A stretch of 64,000 nt of DNA from Streptomyces sp. NBC_01241 (GTDB lineage Bacteria > Actinomycetota > Actinomycetes > Streptomycetales > Streptomycetaceae), in assembly GCF_041435435.1 (NCBI RefSeq), contig NZ_CP108494.1, forward strand, positions 2,638,501-2,702,500, given 5' to 3'. Under the pieces are notes generated by a model. The model did not search any database. It was not told where the DNA came from and saw only the letters and a list, made by a program, of their open reading frames with translations. A program made the position numbers and the translations under genes. Each line of letters starts with the position of its first letter. Within the stretch, counting starts at the first letter, position 1. Shown in pieces: positions 46,588-55,262 of the stretch.

Positions 46588-48477
46588 TTACGCCTCGCGG
46601 CTCCCCGCGTACATGTCGTCGATGAGGTCCTTGTACTCGCGCTCGACAACCGGCCGCTTCAGTTTGAGACTGGGCGTCAGCTCGCCGTGCTCGATGTCGA
46701 GATCGCGGGGCAGCAGCCGGAACTTCTTGATGGTCTGCCAGCGCTGCAGCCCCTCGTTGAGCCGCTTCACGTAGCCCTCGATGAGCACGACGGTCTGCGG
46801 GGCGGCCACCACGTCGGCGTACGGCTTCCCGCCCAGACCGTTCTCGGCGGCCCAGCCGAGGATGGTCGGCTCGTCGAGTGCGATCAGGGCGGTGCAGAAG
46901 TTACGGTCCGCGCCGTGCACGAGGATGTTGGAGACGAACGGGCAGACCGCCTTGAACTGTCCCTCGACCTCCGCCGGGGCGATGTACTTGCCGCCGGACG
47001 TCTTGATGAGGTCCTTCTTGCGGTCGGTGATCCGGAGGTAGCCGTCCACGGACAGCTCTCCGATGTCACCGGTGTGGAACCAGCCGTCCGCCTCCAGCAC
47101 CTCGGCGGTCTTCTCCGGCAGACCCTGGTAGCCCTCCATCAGACCGGGACCGCGCAGCAGGATCTCGCCGTCGTCGGCGATCCGTACTTCGGTGCCGGGG
47201 AGCGGCTTGCCGACGGTGCCGGTGCGGTATGCCTCGCCCGGGTTGACGAAGGAGGCGGCGCTGGTCTCGGTGAGGCCGTAGCCCTCCAGGATGTGGATGC
47301 CGGCGCCCGCGAAGAAGTAGCCGATGTCGGGGGCGAGTGCCGCGGAGCCGGAGACACAGGCGCGCAGCCGGCCGCCGAAGGCCTCGCGGATCTTGGCGAA
47401 GACGAGGGTGTCGGCGACCTTGTGCTTGGCGCCGAGCGCGAACGGGACGGAGGCCGTGCCGGTGCGCCGGAAGTTGTCCTGCGAGACGGCCGCGTACTCG
47501 CGGGCGACCTTGGCCGCCCACTGGAAGATCTTGTACTTGGCCCCGCCACCGGCCCGTGCCTTGGCGGCGACACCGTTGTAGACCTTCTCGAAGATTCGGG
47601 GAACGGCGGCCATGTACGTCGGCTGGACCACCGGCAGATTCTCGATGATCTTGTCGACCCGGCCGTCGACAGCGGTGACGTGGCCGACCTCGATCTGGCC
47701 GGAGGTGAGGACCTTGCCGAAGACGTGCGCGAGCGGCAGCCAGAGGTACTGGACGTCGTCCTTGGTGATCAGGCCGGTCCCGACGGTGGCCTTGGCCATG
47801 TAGGACCAGTTGTCGTGCGGCAGGCGTACGCCCTTGGGGCGGCCGGTGGTGCCCGAGGTGTAGATCAGGGTGGCCAGCTGGTCGGACGTGATCGCGGACA
47901 CCCGCTCCTCGACCGCGCCGGGGTTCTTCGCCAAGTGCTCTGCGCCGCGGGCCTCCAGGTCGGCGAGGGTGAGCACCCAGCCCTCGGGGTCGCCCTCGGC
48001 GGGCCCGGCGTCCTCGGGGTCGATGACGACGACATGGGCGAGGTTCGGCAGCTCGGCGCGGCGCTCGCGGGCCTTGGCCAGCTGGCCGGCGTCCTCGGCG
48101 ATCAGCACCCGGCTCTCGGAGTCGGAGAGGATGAACGCCGACTCCTCGGCGTTGGTCGACGGGTAGATCGTGGTGGTGGCGGCGCCCGCGCACATCACAC
48201 CGAGGTCGACGAGGATCCATTCCACGCGGGTACTGGCGGCGAGTGCGATCCGCTCCTCCGGCTGGACGCCCAGACCGATCAGCCCTGCCGCGATGGCGTA
48301 CACGCGCTCGGCGGCCTGTGCCCAGCTCAGCGACTTCCACTCGTCGGGCCCCTCGCCGGCGGCCGACGGGACGGGGTAGCGGTAGGCCTCCCCGTCGGGG
48401 GTGGCCGCCACGCGGTCGACGAAGAGGTTCGCCACGGAGGGCGGTCGGTTATCGATCAGGGTCTGTGTGTCGCTCAC
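46588..48477 (-). CDS. Long-chain fatty acid–CoA ligase
   Basis: A 629-residue AMP-forming acyl-CoA synthetase. The P-loop TLIYTSGTTGRPKGVRLPH (about residues 200–218), ILEGYGLTETSAASFVN (about 370) and GWFHTGDIGELSVDGYLRITDRKKDLIKTSGGKYIAP (in segments about 470–505) are the A-core motifs, with the catalytic Lys in the C-terminal lid. The length fits the FadD15 group. It activates fatty acids for beta-oxidation or lipid synthesis. An operator-like site is upstream near 48637–48654. Confidence 0.95.
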   Translation of the reverse strand: MSDTQTLIDNRPPSVANLFVDRVAATPDGEAYRYPVPSAAGEGPDEWKSLSWAQAAERVYAIAAGLIGLGVQPEERIALAASTRVEWILVDLGVMCAGAATTTIYPSTNAEESAFILSDSESRVLIAEDAGQLAKARERRAELPNLAHVVVIDPEDAGPAEGDPEGWVLTLADLEARGAEHLAKNPGAVEERVSAITSDQLATLIYTSGTTGRPKGVRLPHDNWSYMAKATVGTGLITKDDVQYLWLPLAHVFGKVLTSGQIEVGHVTAVDGRVDKIIENLPVVQPTYMAAVPRIFEKVYNGVAAKARAGGGAKYKIFQWAAKVAREYAAVSQDNFRRTGTASVPFALGAKHKVADTLVFAKIREAFGGRLRACVSGSAALAPDIGYFFAGAGIHILEGYGLTETSAASFVNPGEAYRTGTVGKPLPGTEVRIADDGEILLRGPGLMEGYQGLPEKTAEVLEADGWFHTGDIGELSVDGYLRITDRKKDLIKTSGGKYIAPAEVEGQFKAVCPFVSNILVHGADRNFCTALIALDEPTILGWAAENGLGGKPYADVVAAPQTVVLIEGYVKRLNEGLQRWQTIKKFRLLPRDLDIEHGELTPSLKLKRPVVEREYKDLIDDMYAGSREA

Positions 48478-48724
48478 GACGTCCTCCGGGCCTGCGGCGG
48501 TACTTCACGACCGGCTGCTTGTTCCTGCTGACTGTGCTTGTTCCTGTTGTTCCTGTGCGTGTCCTGCGTACGTCTGCGTTTCTGTCCTGCGGCACCTGGC
48601 CTGCGGTGGCCGGCCTGCGGTGCCCGATCCAGCTTGTTTAACTGGCGAGTAACTACGAAGCCGTGATCAGGGTAGAGCGCGCGCGTCCGCCGCGTAAGAG
48701 GCAACGGGCCGCCGCTTCATAACG

Positions 48725-48768
48725 AACGAGCCCCTGTGTCGCAGTGCGCTGCGACACAGGGGCCCGTT
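48725..48768 (-). terminator. Terminator of lepA
   Basis: GCCCCTGTGTCGCAG (48730–48744) is the exact reverse complement of 48749–48763, loop TGCG; AACG/CGTT extends the stem after one mismatch. It is one of the strongest hairpins in the window. Confidence 0.85.
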
Positions 48769-48794
48769 GGGCTACCACCGAGTAGGGGGCGGGA

Positions 48795-48850
48795 CGGAAC
48801 CGGACTGCGGGCCCGATCCGGAACCGGACTGCGGGCGCGATCCTGAACCG
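48795..48850. repeat. 24-bp tandem repeat downstream of lepA
   Basis: Two copies of a 24-base unit beginning CGGAACCGGACTGCGGGC (48795–48818, 48819–48842) differ at one base, followed by a partial third. They lie about 40 bases past the lepA stop and are not in a gene. Confidence 0.85.
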
Positions 48851-48885
48851 GAGCCGGGAGCCGGCCCTCGGCCTCGCGGCGGGGG

Positions 48886-50760
48886 CTACTTCTTGCCCTT
48901 GCCCTCCCCGCCCGACTCGTCCGTCGACAGCACGGCGATGAAGGCCTCCTGCGGCACCTCCACATTGCCGACCATCTTCATCCGCTTCTTGCCTTCCTTC
49001 TGCTTCTCCAGCAGCTTCCGCTTACGGGAGATGTCACCGCCGTAGCACTTGGCGAGGACGTCCTTGCGGATGGCACGGACCGTCTCACGGGCGATGACCC
49101 GGGAGCCGATGGCGGCCTGGATCGGCACCTCGAAGTTCTGCCGCGGGATCAGCTCGCGCAGCTTGGCGACGAGCCGCACGCCGTACGCGTACGCCTTGTC
49201 CTTGTGCGTGACCGCGGAGAACGCGTCGACCTTGTCGCCGTGCAGCAGGATGTCGACCTTGACGAGCTGGGCGGACTGCTCGCCGGTGGGCTCGTAGTCG
49301 AGGGAGGCGTAGCCCCGGGTCTTGGACTTCAGCTGGTCGAAGAAGTCGAAGACGATCTCGGCGAGCGGCAGGGTGTAGCGGATCTCGACCCGGTCCTCGG
49401 AGAGGTAGTCCATGCCGAGGAGGGTGCCGCGCCGGTTCTGGCAGAGCTCCATGATCGCGCCGATGAACTCGCTGGGGGCCAGGACCGTGGCGCGCACGAC
49501 GGGCTCGTGCACCTTGTCGATCTTGCCCTCGGGGAATTCGCTCGGATTGGTGACGGTGTGCTCGGTGCCGTCCTCCATCTCGACGCGGTAGACCACGTTG
49601 GGGGCGGTGGCGATGAGTTCGAGGCCGAACTCGCGCTCCAGCCGCTCGCGGATCACGTCGAGGTGGAGCAGGCCGAGGAAGCCGACGCGGAAGCCGAAGC
49701 CGAGCGCGGCGGAGGTCTCCGGTTCGTACACCAGGGCGGCGTCGTTGAGCTGGAGCTTGTCGAGCGCCTCGCGCAGGTCCGGGTAGTCCGAACCGTCCAG
49801 CGGGTACAGGCCCGAGAACACCATCGGCTTGGGGTCCTTGTAGCCGCCCAGCGCCTCGGTCGCGCCCTTGTTCAGGGAGGTGATGGTGTCACCGACCTTG
49901 GACTGCCGGACGTCCTTCACACCGGTGATGATGTAGCCCACCTCGCCCACGCCGAGGCCGTCGGCCGGGGTCATCTCCGGGGAGGAGACCCCGATCTCCA
50001 GCAGCTCGTGGGTGGCGCCGGTGGACATCATCCTGATGCGCTCGCGCTTGTTGAGCTGACCGTCGACGACACGGACGTACGTGACGACACCGCGGTACGA
50101 GTCGTAGACCGAGTCGAAGATCATCGCGCGGGCGGGGGCATCGGCTTGGCCGACCGGGGCCGGTACGTCCTTGACCACACGGTCGAGCAGCGCTTCCACA
50201 CCGAGGCCGGTCTTCGCCGAGACCTTGAGCACGTCCTCCGGCTGGCAGCCGATGAGGTTGGCCAGTTCCTCGGAGAACTTCTCCGGCTGCGCGGCCGGCA
50301 GGTCGATCTTGTTGAGGACCGGGACGATGGTGAGGTCGTTCTCCATCGCCAGGTAGAGGTTGGCCAGCGTCTGGGCCTCGATGCCCTGCGCGGCGTCGAC
50401 CAGCAGGACCGTGCCCTCGCAGGCGGCGAGCGAGCGGGAGACCTCGTAGGTGAAGTCCACGTGGCCCGGGGTGTCGATCATGTTGAGGATATGGGTGCGG
50501 CCCTGGTCCTCACCCGTTTCGGGCGCCCAGGGCAGACGCACCGCCTGGGACTTGATGGTGATGCCACGCTCGCGCTCGATGTCCATCCGGTCGAGGTACT
50601 GAGCGCGCATCTGCCGCTGGTCGACCACGCCCGTCAGCTGAAGCATCCGGTCGGCAAGGGTCGACTTGCCGTGGTCGATGTGCGCGATGATGCAGAAGTT
50701 GCGGATCAGCGCCGGGTCGGTACGGCTCGGCTCGGGCACGTGGATAGGAGTCGCGGGCAC
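48886..50760 (-). CDS. lepA: Elongation factor 4 (LepA)
   Basis: A 624-residue translational GTPase that acts on stalled or assembling ribosomes. G1 [10 protein letters not shown]2 [14 protein letters not shown]3 DTPGHVDF and G4 NKIDLP are intact; the C-terminal LepA-specific domain contains [21 protein letters not shown] before GTG 50760 and homology set the start; the frame extends 61 codons upstream without coding character. It is divergent from rpsT, the common arrangement. Confidence 0.96.
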   Translation of the reverse strand: MPATPIHVPEPSRTDPALIRNFCIIAHIDHGKSTLADRMLQLTGVVDQRQMRAQYLDRMDIERERGITIKSQAVRLPWAPETGEDQGRTHILNMIDTPGHVDFTYEVSRSLAACEGTVLLVDAAQGIEAQTLANLYLAMENDLTIVPVLNKIDLPAAQPEKFSEELANLIGCQPEDVLKVSAKTGLGVEALLDRVVKDVPAPVGQADAPARAMIFDSVYDSYRGVVTYVRVVDGQLNKRERIRMMSTGATHELLEIGVSSPEMTPADGLGVGEVGYIITGVKDVRQSKVGDTITSLNKGATEALGGYKDPKPMVFSGLYPLDGSDYPDLREALDKLQLNDAALVYEPETSAALGFGFRVGFLGLLHLDVIRERLEREFGLELIATAPNVVYRVEMEDGTEHTVTNPSEFPEGKIDKVHEPVVRATVLAPSEFIGAIMELCQNRRGTLLGMDYLSEDRVEIRYTLPLAEIVFDFFDQLKSKTRGYASLDYEPTGEQSAQLVKVDILLHGDKVDAFSAVTHKDKAYAYGVRLVAKLRELIPRQNFEVPIQAAIGSRVIARETVRAIRKDVLAKCYGGDISRKRKLLEKQKEGKKRMKMVGNVEVPQEAFIAVLSTDESGGEGKGKK

Positions 50761-50975
50761 GCAGGGTCCTGATTCTTGAGACGCCGAACGCCGTGTCTCG
50801 GGTCGATGTCGGTTCGGTCGGATCGATACGTAGCCTCCATCGTCCCATGGTTGCGGGGCGGAGACCGGTTTGGGCCGGTCGGAGCGGGGCTGGTACCGTT
50901 GACAGCTGTGCCTCGCGACCCTCTCGGGCCGTGCGGCGCACATCGAAGATCCAACGAACCTGAAAAGGCTCTTTC

Positions 50976-51242
50976 GTGGCGAACATCAAGTCCCAGATCA
51001 AGCGGAACAAGACGAACGAGAAGGCGCGCCTGCGCAACAAGGCCGTCAAGTCCTCGCTCAAGACCGCTATCCGCAAGGCCCGTGAGGCTGCCGCCGCCGG
51101 TGACGTCGAGAAGGCCACCACGGCCGCTCGCGACGCCTCCCGCGCGCTCGACAAGGCCGTCTCGAAGGGTGTCATCCACAAGAACGCCGCCGCCAACAAG
51201 AAGTCGGCGCTGGCCTCCAAGGTTGCCTCCCTCCAGGGCTGA
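50976..51242 (+). CDS. rpsT: 30S ribosomal protein S20
   Basis: An 88-residue primary 16S rRNA-binding protein. The sequence [21 protein letters not shown] and [19 protein letters not shown] is typical S20, lysine-rich and all-helical. AAAGG precedes the GTG start. It is followed by a strong terminator and is convergent with holA. Confidence 0.97.
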   Translation: MANIKSQIKRNKTNEKARLRNKAVKSSLKTAIRKAREAAAAGDVEKATTAARDASRALDKAVSKGVIHKNAAANKKSALASKVASLQG

Positions 51243-51358
51243 GCTTTCTGAGTTACCGCCGGAACGGACCAGCGGGCCCTCTCTCCCGCCCCTGACCGGC
51301 CCCCGCGCCGCACACCGAACCTGCGTTCGCCACGCGGGTGCGGCGCACCGAGTGTGAT

Positions 51359-51407
51359 CCGAAGGCCCTGGCCTCCGCTCTCCCCAGAGCGAGGCCGGGG
51401 CCTTCGG
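51359..51407 (+). terminator. Terminator of rpsT
   Basis: CCGAAGGCCC ... GGCCTCCGCTC pairs with GAGCGAGGCC ... GGGCCTTCGG around a 6-base loop, giving a long stem with two mismatches. Confidence 0.82.
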
Positions 51408-51440
51408 TGTACGCCCCGCTCGGGCCGCGCTGTGTTTTTT

Positions 51441-51566
51441 GCGGTCCGGCCACCGCTTTCCTGCCGCTTCTCGCGATCCGGTTACCGGCTTCCCACCGCT
51501 TCTCGCGATTCCGTTTCCGGCTTCCCTACCGCCCTTCGCGGTCCGGCCATCGCTTTCCCACCGTCC
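51441..51566. repeat. Four degenerate 32–33-bp tandem repeats after holA
   Basis: Units at 51441–51472, 51473–51504, 51505–51537 and 51538–51566 each begin GCG(A/G)TCCGG-like and contain a CGSYTTCC core and CCGCTTCTC-like end. They stop four bases before the holA stop codon on the plus-strand map. Confidence 0.8.
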
Positions 51567-51569
51567 GGC

Positions 51570-52556
51570 CTACCGTCCGGACCGCGCTGCCCGCGCCACC
51601 GCGACCACGGCCTTCTCCAACGCGTACTCCGGGTCGTCGCCGCCGCCCTTGACTCCCGCGTCCGCATCCGCGACCGCCCGCAGCGCCACGGCCACGCCGT
51701 CCGGCGTCCACCCCCGCATCTGCTGACGCACCCGGTCGATCTTCCACGGCGGCATGCCCAGCTCACGGGCGAGGTCCGCGGGGCGCCCTCCGCGGGCCGA
51801 GGACAGCTTGCCGATGGCCCGTACGCCCTGCGCCAGCGCGCTGGTGATCAGCACGGGCGCCACTCCGGTCGACAGCGACCAACGCAGTGCCTCAAGCGCT
51901 TCCGCCGCCCGTCCTTCCACCGCGCGGTCGGCGACGGTGAAGCTCGACGCCTCGGCTCGACCCGTGTAGTAACGGGCGACGACCGCCTCGTCGATCGTGC
52001 CCTCGACATCCGCGACGAGCTGCGAGACCGCGCTCGCCAGCTCCCGCAGATCGCTGCCGATGGAATCGACCAGCGCCTGACACGCCTCGGGGGTCGCCGA
52101 GCGCCCCAGCGCCCGGAACTCCGACCGTACGAACGAGAGCCGCTCGGCCGGTTTGGTCGTCTTCGGACAGGCGACCTCCCGTGCCCCGGCCTTGCGCGCC
52201 GCGTCCAGCAGCCCCTTGCCCTTGGCGCCGCCCGCGTGCAGCAGAACGAGGGTGATCTCCTCGACCGGATCGCCGAGGTACGCCTTGACGTCCTTGATCG
52301 TGTCGGCGGAAAGGTCCTGCGCATTGCGCACGATCACCACCTTGCGCTCGGCGAAGAGCGACGGGCTCGTCAGCTCGGCGAGGGTGCCGGGCTGGAGCTG
52401 ATCCGAGGTGAGGTCGCGGACGTCCGTGTCGGGGTCGGAGGCGCGGGCCGCCGCCACCACCTGTTGCACGGCGCGGTCGAGGAGCAGGTCCTCCTGGCCC
52501 ACGGCGAGCGTGAGGGGGGCGAGCGAGTCGTCGGTGGAATTCCTTCTGGTGGCCAT
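51570..52556 (-). CDS. holA: DNA polymerase III subunit delta
   Basis: A 328-residue clamp-loader subunit. The start MATRRNSTDDSLAPLTLAVGQEDLLLDRAV, the AAA+-like middle (FAERKVVIVRNAQDLSADTIKDVKAYLGDP) and the helical collar domain (LRELASAVSQLVADVEGTIDEAVV and PWKIDRVRQQMRGWTPDGV) match Streptomyces HolA. It opens the beta clamp within the clamp loader. A longer frame upstream is antisense to the aldo/keto reductase region and was excluded. Confidence 0.94.
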   Translation of the reverse strand: MATRRNSTDDSLAPLTLAVGQEDLLLDRAVQQVVAAARASDPDTDVRDLTSDQLQPGTLAELTSPSLFAERKVVIVRNAQDLSADTIKDVKAYLGDPVEEITLVLLHAGGAKGKGLLDAARKAGAREVACPKTTKPAERLSFVRSEFRALGRSATPEACQALVDSIGSDLRELASAVSQLVADVEGTIDEAVVARYYTGRAEASSFTVADRAVEGRAAEALEALRWSLSTGVAPVLITSALAQGVRAIGKLSSARGGRPADLARELGMPPWKIDRVRQQMRGWTPDGVAVALRAVADADAGVKGGGDDPEYALEKAVVAVARAARSGR

Positions 52557-52611
52557 CGCCGTCCAGCATCCCACGCGCCACTGACAGTCGCCGGACTCCC
52601 CACCCGCCTCG

Positions 52612-52675
52612 TGCGGGCGCCGGGGCAGCCCCGCTGTCCGGCATGCGGGCGCCGGGGCAGCCCCGCTGTCCGGCG
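52612..52675. repeat. 32-bp perfect tandem duplication upstream of the aldo/keto reductase
   Basis: A 32-base unit starting TGCGGGCGCCGGGGCAGCC lies at 52612–52643 and again at 52644–52675 with at most one difference. It is intergenic between holA and the reductase. Confidence 0.85.
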
Positions 52676-52820
52676 TGCTGACGCCAGGCATCCGATCACC
52701 GGGAGCCGTCGGATGCTGAAAATCTCCGCTCAACGGATCGGGAGATTCAGCCCGCTGGTACGGTCCCGGCCGCCGTATGAGATCCAGCGAGTACCAGGAG
52801 TAGCAGGAGGGGTTCCGAAA

Positions 52821-53897
<1,077 letters not shown>

Positions 53898-53901
<4 letters not shown>

Positions 53902-54143
53902 GCGATGTGAGACATGTGCTGGTGCTGCCCGACCGCGACGCCGCGGAGGAGGTGGCCGGAGAGCTCGGCGACCGCTTCGGGGTCACCGAGGAGCCCCAGC
54001 TCGTACGCGACGCACTGGCCGGCGAGGACGACGCCGAGGACGCCCAGTGGCTGGTGGTCGTGGAGGACCCGGCAGCGCGGCTGGACTCCGCGGCGCTCGA
54101 CGCGTTCGCCGCGGAGTACGACGGGTGGCTCGAAGCGCCCTGA
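53898..54143 (+). CDS. Small hypothetical protein
   Basis: An 81-residue acidic protein starting VSDVRHVLVLPDRDAAEEVAGELGDRF (GTG), with alternating alpha/beta pattern ending in FAAEYDGWLEAP. It resembles small ferredoxin-fold-like conserved Streptomyces proteins next to holA; I do not recognise a function. GGGAG lies upstream. Its start overlaps the stop of the shifted reductase frame. Confidence 0.75.
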
Positions 54144-54167
54144 CGGGGCGCCTGGGGGCCTGCCGGC

Positions 54168-55052
54168 TCAGCTCTTGGGGACGATCTGGATGTCCATGTC
54201 GATGGCGATGCTGGAGCCGACGGCCGCGATGCCTCGGGCCAGCATGGTCTGCCAGGTGAGAGTGAAGTCCTCGCGGTGCAGTTCCGTGGTGGCCCGGCAG
54301 GCGGCGCGGGTCTCGCCCTCCAGGCCGCTGCCCAGGCCGAGGTACTGGGTGTCCAGCGTGACCGTACGGCTGACACCGTGCAGAGTGAGCGCGCCGGTCA
54401 CGCCCCAGCGCGTGCCGCCGCGGTGGACGAAGCGGTCGCTGTAGAACTCCAGCGTCGGGTAGCGGCCCACGTCGAGGAAGTCGCTGGAACGCAGATGGTC
54501 GTCGCGCATCTGTACGTTCGTGTCGATCGAAGCGGCGTCGATGATCACGTGCATGGCGGAGCTCTCCATGCGGTCGGCGATCCGGACGGCACCGGCGAAG
54601 GTGTTGAACCGGCCATGGATGCGCGCCATACCGATGTGCCGGGCCGTGAAGCCGATCTGTGAGTGCATCGGCTCGACCTCCCACTCGCCCGGGGCGGGCA
54701 GCTGCGGGGGCGCAGACAGCTGCAGCGTCACATCACCGAGGCTCGCGTGGCCGCCCTCGACGACCGTGGCCGCGCCGTGGAACGGGGTGAAGCCCTCGGC
54801 CGTGACGGCCAGTCGGTACTCACCGGCCGGGACGGTGGCGAGGACGCTGCCGTACGGATCCGTCTCACCGCCGACGACCTTGCGGCCCGCGCTGTCCGTG
54901 ACGACGAACTCGGCCTGCGGCACTATCTCGTTGACGGGATCGAGCACCCGGCAACTGAGCACTCCCGCGGTGCGTGGCACCTCGAAGCCGGCAAGAGCGT
55001 TGCCTCGCGCGGTATCCGTCGTTCTCTTGCTTCCCAGCCAACGGCCGAACAT
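54168..55052 (-). CDS. YceI-domain protein with N-terminal carboxypeptidase-regulatory-like domain
   Basis: A 294-residue protein. Residues about 25–110 form a beta-sandwich (LSCRVLDPVNEIVPQAEFVVTDSAGRKVVGGETD in segments; YGSVLATVPAGEYRLAVTAEGF), and residues 120–294 are a YceI lipocalin-like domain (WEVEPMHSQIGFTARHIGMARIHGRFNTF; LRSSDFLDVGRYPTLEFYS), which binds isoprenoid-type lipids. No signal peptide is visible, so it is probably cytoplasmic despite YceI often being secreted. Function is unknown. Confidence 0.9.
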   Translation of the reverse strand: MFGRWLGSKRTTDTARGNALAGFEVPRTAGVLSCRVLDPVNEIVPQAEFVVTDSAGRKVVGGETDPYGSVLATVPAGEYRLAVTAEGFTPFHGAATVVEGGHASLGDVTLQLSAPPQLPAPGEWEVEPMHSQIGFTARHIGMARIHGRFNTFAGAVRIADRMESSAMHVIIDAASIDTNVQMRDDHLRSSDFLDVGRYPTLEFYSDRFVHRGGTRWGVTGALTLHGVSRTVTLDTQYLGLGSGLEGETRAACRATTELHREDFTLTWQTMLARGIAAVGSSIAIDMDIQIVPKS

Positions 55053-55262
55053 CTTCTACCTACCCTCGGGGGCGATTCACCTTGGGCCCTGACGGCTGGA
55101 CGTCCTCGTCGGAGCAGCGGCCCACCGACGAGCATTCATTCGATCACCAATGTGGCGTTCGAGGCAAACGCAGCAGCTCGCAGGAGCTTGCGTAGAGGTG
55201 TTACCGATGGTCCGAATTGGCCACTTCGTTTGTGCGCCCGGCCGGCGCGCCGGAGCTCGGGC

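Larger units (their letters stand above)
48478..48885. other. Intergenic region between acyl-CoA ligase and lepA
   Basis: About 400 bases without a gene. From left to right it holds a CTG/TTCCTG-rich stretch (48520–48620), an operator-like GTTTAACTGGCGAGTAAC (48637–48654), the lepA terminator (48725–48768) and a 24-base tandem repeat (48795–48850). The ligase promoter should lie around 48600–48680. Confidence 0.6.
51243..51569. other. Intergenic region between rpsT and holA
   Basis: About 330 bases without a gene. It contains the rpsT terminator (51359–51407), a T-run at 51434–51440, and four degenerate tandem units (51441–51566) that reach the holA stop. The long reading frames here are repeat shadows. 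Confidence 0.7.

Noticed and set aside
48795..48850. Possible CRISPR array in the direct repeats near lepA, holA and era
   Set aside because: Repeats follow head to tail without unique spacers and there are no cas genes.
48886..50943. 685-codon lepA frame with 61 extra N-terminal codons
   Set aside because: The extension has no similarity to LepA, and GTG 50760 is preceded by AGGA.
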